From positions 105,313,190 to 105,377,189 of the forward strand of contig OX457024.1 of the NCBI GenBank assembly GCA_949752745.1: a stretch of 64,000 nt of DNA, written 5' to 3'. The notes under the pieces were generated by a model. That model did no database searches. It saw only the letters and a program-made list of their open reading frames with translations, and was not told the DNA's origin. Source of the stretch: Protula sp. h YS-2021 (Eukaryota; Annelida; Polychaeta; Sabellida; Serpulidae). Every line of letters starts with the position of its first letter. Position 1 is the first letter of the stretch. This document shows positions 61,403-64,000 of the stretch, piece by piece. The translations under genes and the position numbers were made by a program.

Positions 61403-64000
61403 AGCTTTGCGCCTTCATCTCTCATCTCCTTATTAAATTTCACCAGGCATTGTAGCCCAATTTATGCTTGACATCAATCCAATAATAAAAGCATTGAATA
61501 GTCTGTAAATAGAAATTTGTATAATGAGACAAATCCAGTGGAAAATTAGAGGGTATTAGGTTTTGGAAAATTTTAGAAGAGGGAGGGGGGTATCTCTTGC
61601 TGTGTTTTAGAAGCGCTACCTTTGCTGCCCTTTAAGGGGCCAGCATTGTTCGTAGCCTTATATATGGCGATGCTTTTAACTTTGTAGAGTGCATTCTAAT
61701 GCCTTTGTCGGTGATATCTAATAGTTCTTAAATACTGTTTAATTTGACAACATTTAAAGATAAGATTACAAAGACTTTTAGAGGGGGGATTGAAATGATA
61801 TACAAATTTAATGAAGTTCTCTTATCCGTAAAGATCATCGCTTTGTCTCACCTAGCCTCTTTGATTGGGGAGCACATTAATTTATACATGCGGGCCGTTA
61901 CACAATACTCAATTCATTATATCATGTTTAGGATGTGTTATTTTTCATACGTCTGTTTTAACGTTTATGTTTTGAAGTTTCCTTCGACTTAGTCTGTGAT
62001 AAACAATTTGTAAAGTTTTTTTTTGGGGGGGGGGCAAGAGGATGGGTGCGTTTGATAAAAATATTCGAATGAAGTGATCGACATCTGAAGGAGTCGAATG
62101 GTATCATCCAATTCACACCGCTTTCACATTGAAATGTTTTAAAGCCAGTTGTTATAACATCAGTGATATAATTGACATGTTCACAGTCAGAATAAAGTGT
62201 GGAAGATTGTCAATTGTTATCATCTGTTTGTTAAGAATTCAATTAAATTTCCAGTCAATTAATTCATGATTAAACAGGAATTACAAAGCACCATGAGATA
62301 AACATGTTTGAAAATGGCAGATGCGGTCAAATTAAGTTGAAGTGCGATACAAGGCCTTATGTGACATTTCTCCCTGTTTGGCGTCTAATTTTATGCTCAT
62401 TAAAACTTGTGTCTGAATGGGTTACATGGGCGATAGCTTCGGGAACTGAACAATGGGTATTCCCGATATGTGCCTCCGATTTGCTACGTTTCAGATACGT
62501 TTAAGTTTTTTTTCCAAGTTTTCATTTATTTTAAATGGAAACATTTAAAAACAACTTCGATACGTTGCTAATCGGAAAGACATCTTTTCAATAGTAAATA
62601 ATGGTGATTGATTGGTTTAATTACGGGGCTCGTATATCAATTTATAAATCACGTTTGCAGCAGGACACCGTGTTATATCAATCGAAATTATTGACAACAT
62701 ATCGTATTTTCATAAATATCATATTAAAATGCTTCCATAGTGCATTAAAAACGTGTGATATCTCTACGTAATATTTCATTGAGATTCATTATTTCATCAA
62801 TAATGTATTAGAGAAAAAAACGCCAAGATGTGAACAATGTCATTAGTGTCAAGCGCCAAAATATCGCCCATGATAAATTCTTATTCCGAAACCGGTCACT
62901 TCTGTCTTCTGCACGTGGTTTTGTGGCATGTATTTAATGAAGAGAATACCTCTATTCAATTAATTAACCATTTCAATTAACAGCTTAATTAATTAAAAAC
63001 AAATTTCTCAATGTGTCCAGAAAACTGAGACGATAAAGAAAAACCAAACAAACAATATTAACGTGGCGTTGATCTGTATGTGTGGGCCGGAGTGACACTG
63101 ATACGGGGAATAAGATTACGTATCCTTTTACCCTTTTACCGTATGGTAATCAAGGGTAATTTGTAAGATAATCACGTAAAATTAGATTACTGGGCGCTAT
63201 TCATGTCGATCATAATCTTATATATTTTTTATACATTTGAAACCACCAAAGACTGCCATGTAGAGATAAAGTGACATGCACCGCGAAACTCCTTTGCTTT
63301 TAAACATGGTTTCTACTATATCCCATTTTGGAGTTTCACAATTTGTTGTTTGTTCAAGCATCTTTCTTATAAGACCTATCAAATGGCAATATCTGCCATA
63401 TTCTACATTATCGACTAATTTGACTAATCTTTTTCATTAGACACCATTCACAGTTTTTAAGTGTATTCGTGATAAAATTTGATTACAGTTAAATGTTGGA
63501 GTCGCGTTGATTTGAACAGAACATGTTGGCCTGGGTACCAATTGTACCCCGCCAAAAGTCTGTTTCCACTCTGTCTCTGCACTTTCAAAGCCGTTAATTC
63601 TTTCTCAACTTCTATCACTGCCCCCATTGTCGAAGACCAAATAACCCTGAAAATTAAAATTATAGGTTTTGTGATCAAATTAGGAACTAAATAGGTTATT
63701 GTCAAGTTGTGTTAGCGCAGATGAGGCGGCTTCAATTTAAAGGGTATTATCAATGTACATTTGGACCCATGTAAGCGGTTCTCTTTTCGGCCTATTATTT
63801 AAAAAGCGATTACAAAAGCCTAAATTAGGGGGAATTTATATTTCACTTTGCCAGAGCCTAACTGCTATAACTCCGCAAGCATGGAAGATTAAAATGTGAA
63901 CTGAAACGATCGAGTGACATTTTTGCAAGTTGTGTATAAATAAGTAGAAAATAATAAATCTCGTTACTTTTTAAAAGGTAGAAGACATTCCAAACGACTC
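61403..64000. other. Intergenic DNA, nothing recognised
   Basis: About 2.6 kb of AT-rich sequence with a G-run near 62023. No gene, RNA or repeat is supported. Confidence 0.5.

Noticed and set aside
60131..61471. 446-residue Pro-rich frame resembling an extensin or collagen-like protein
   Set aside because: All plus frames in the C-rich minisatellite give Pro-rich products; no signal peptide or conserved end.

Overview
The window is animal nuclear DNA, most likely from a marine invertebrate. Supporting this are introns with GT-AG sites, TATA-box promoters, AATAAA signals, Tc1-type transposons, a non-LTR retrotransposon fragment and a metazoan-style Polinton. The phylum cannot be fixed from this sequence. 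No ordinary host protein-coding gene is convincing anywhere in the 64 kb. About half of the host sequence is tandem repeat (minisatellite) or dispersed repeat, and most long open frames outside the Polinton are reading-frame artefacts of repeats.

The centrepiece is a complete Polinton/Maverick (adintovirus-like) element at 30793-47521 (16,729 bp). It has 346-bp terminal inverted repeats (one mismatch seen by eye), a perfect 6-bp target duplication GATGTG (30787-30792 and 47522-47527), and no broken core gene. It sits inside a GT-rich minisatellite (29340-30792 and 47522-48590). The rightward genes are, in order: a small accessory protein; a PC4-like duplicated-module protein with a zinc-cluster tail; a small spliced gene overlapping a 43-aa membrane ORF; a NADAR/YbiA-type protein; a small Cys protein; a DDE integrase with a chromodomain; the packaging ATPase; a small basic GG-motif protein; a conserved Polinton protein; a Cys-rich probably acylated protein; the penton-type minor capsid; a pVI/pX-like protein; the double-jelly-roll major capsid; and an adenain-type protease. 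Leftward come a protein-primed DNA polymerase B and then four PC4-like small proteins. The two transcription units converge at about 40.44-40.60 kb, where AATAAA signals lie on both strands. Together the genes supply replication (PolB), integration (INT), packaging (ATPase), virion assembly and maturation (capsids, core proteins, protease), a multigene putative ssDNA-binding family and a putative ADP-ribose-handling enzyme.

The left flank (1-30.8 kb) holds a tRNA-like relic, minisatellites with units of 58, 30, 48, 77, 67, 28, 11, ~22, 17, 46 and 37 bp, several copies of an AACGTC-rich dispersed repeat, several copies of a repeat bounded by C/G homopolymers, a Tc1 remnant, a LINE 3' fragment and a 130-bp palindrome. 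The right flank (48.6-64 kb) holds two more decayed Tc1-type elements in opposite orientations, more minisatellites, TA/TG and GAA microsatellites and a 1.2-kb C-rich array.

The most unusual points are: the five-member PC4-like family carried by one Polinton; the NADAR gene; seven CRE palindromes in each terminal repeat plus Maf-type sites near the internal promoters; TATA boxes that contain the stop codon of the upstream gene; and a possible 5' exon that splices in frame into the polymerase gene.
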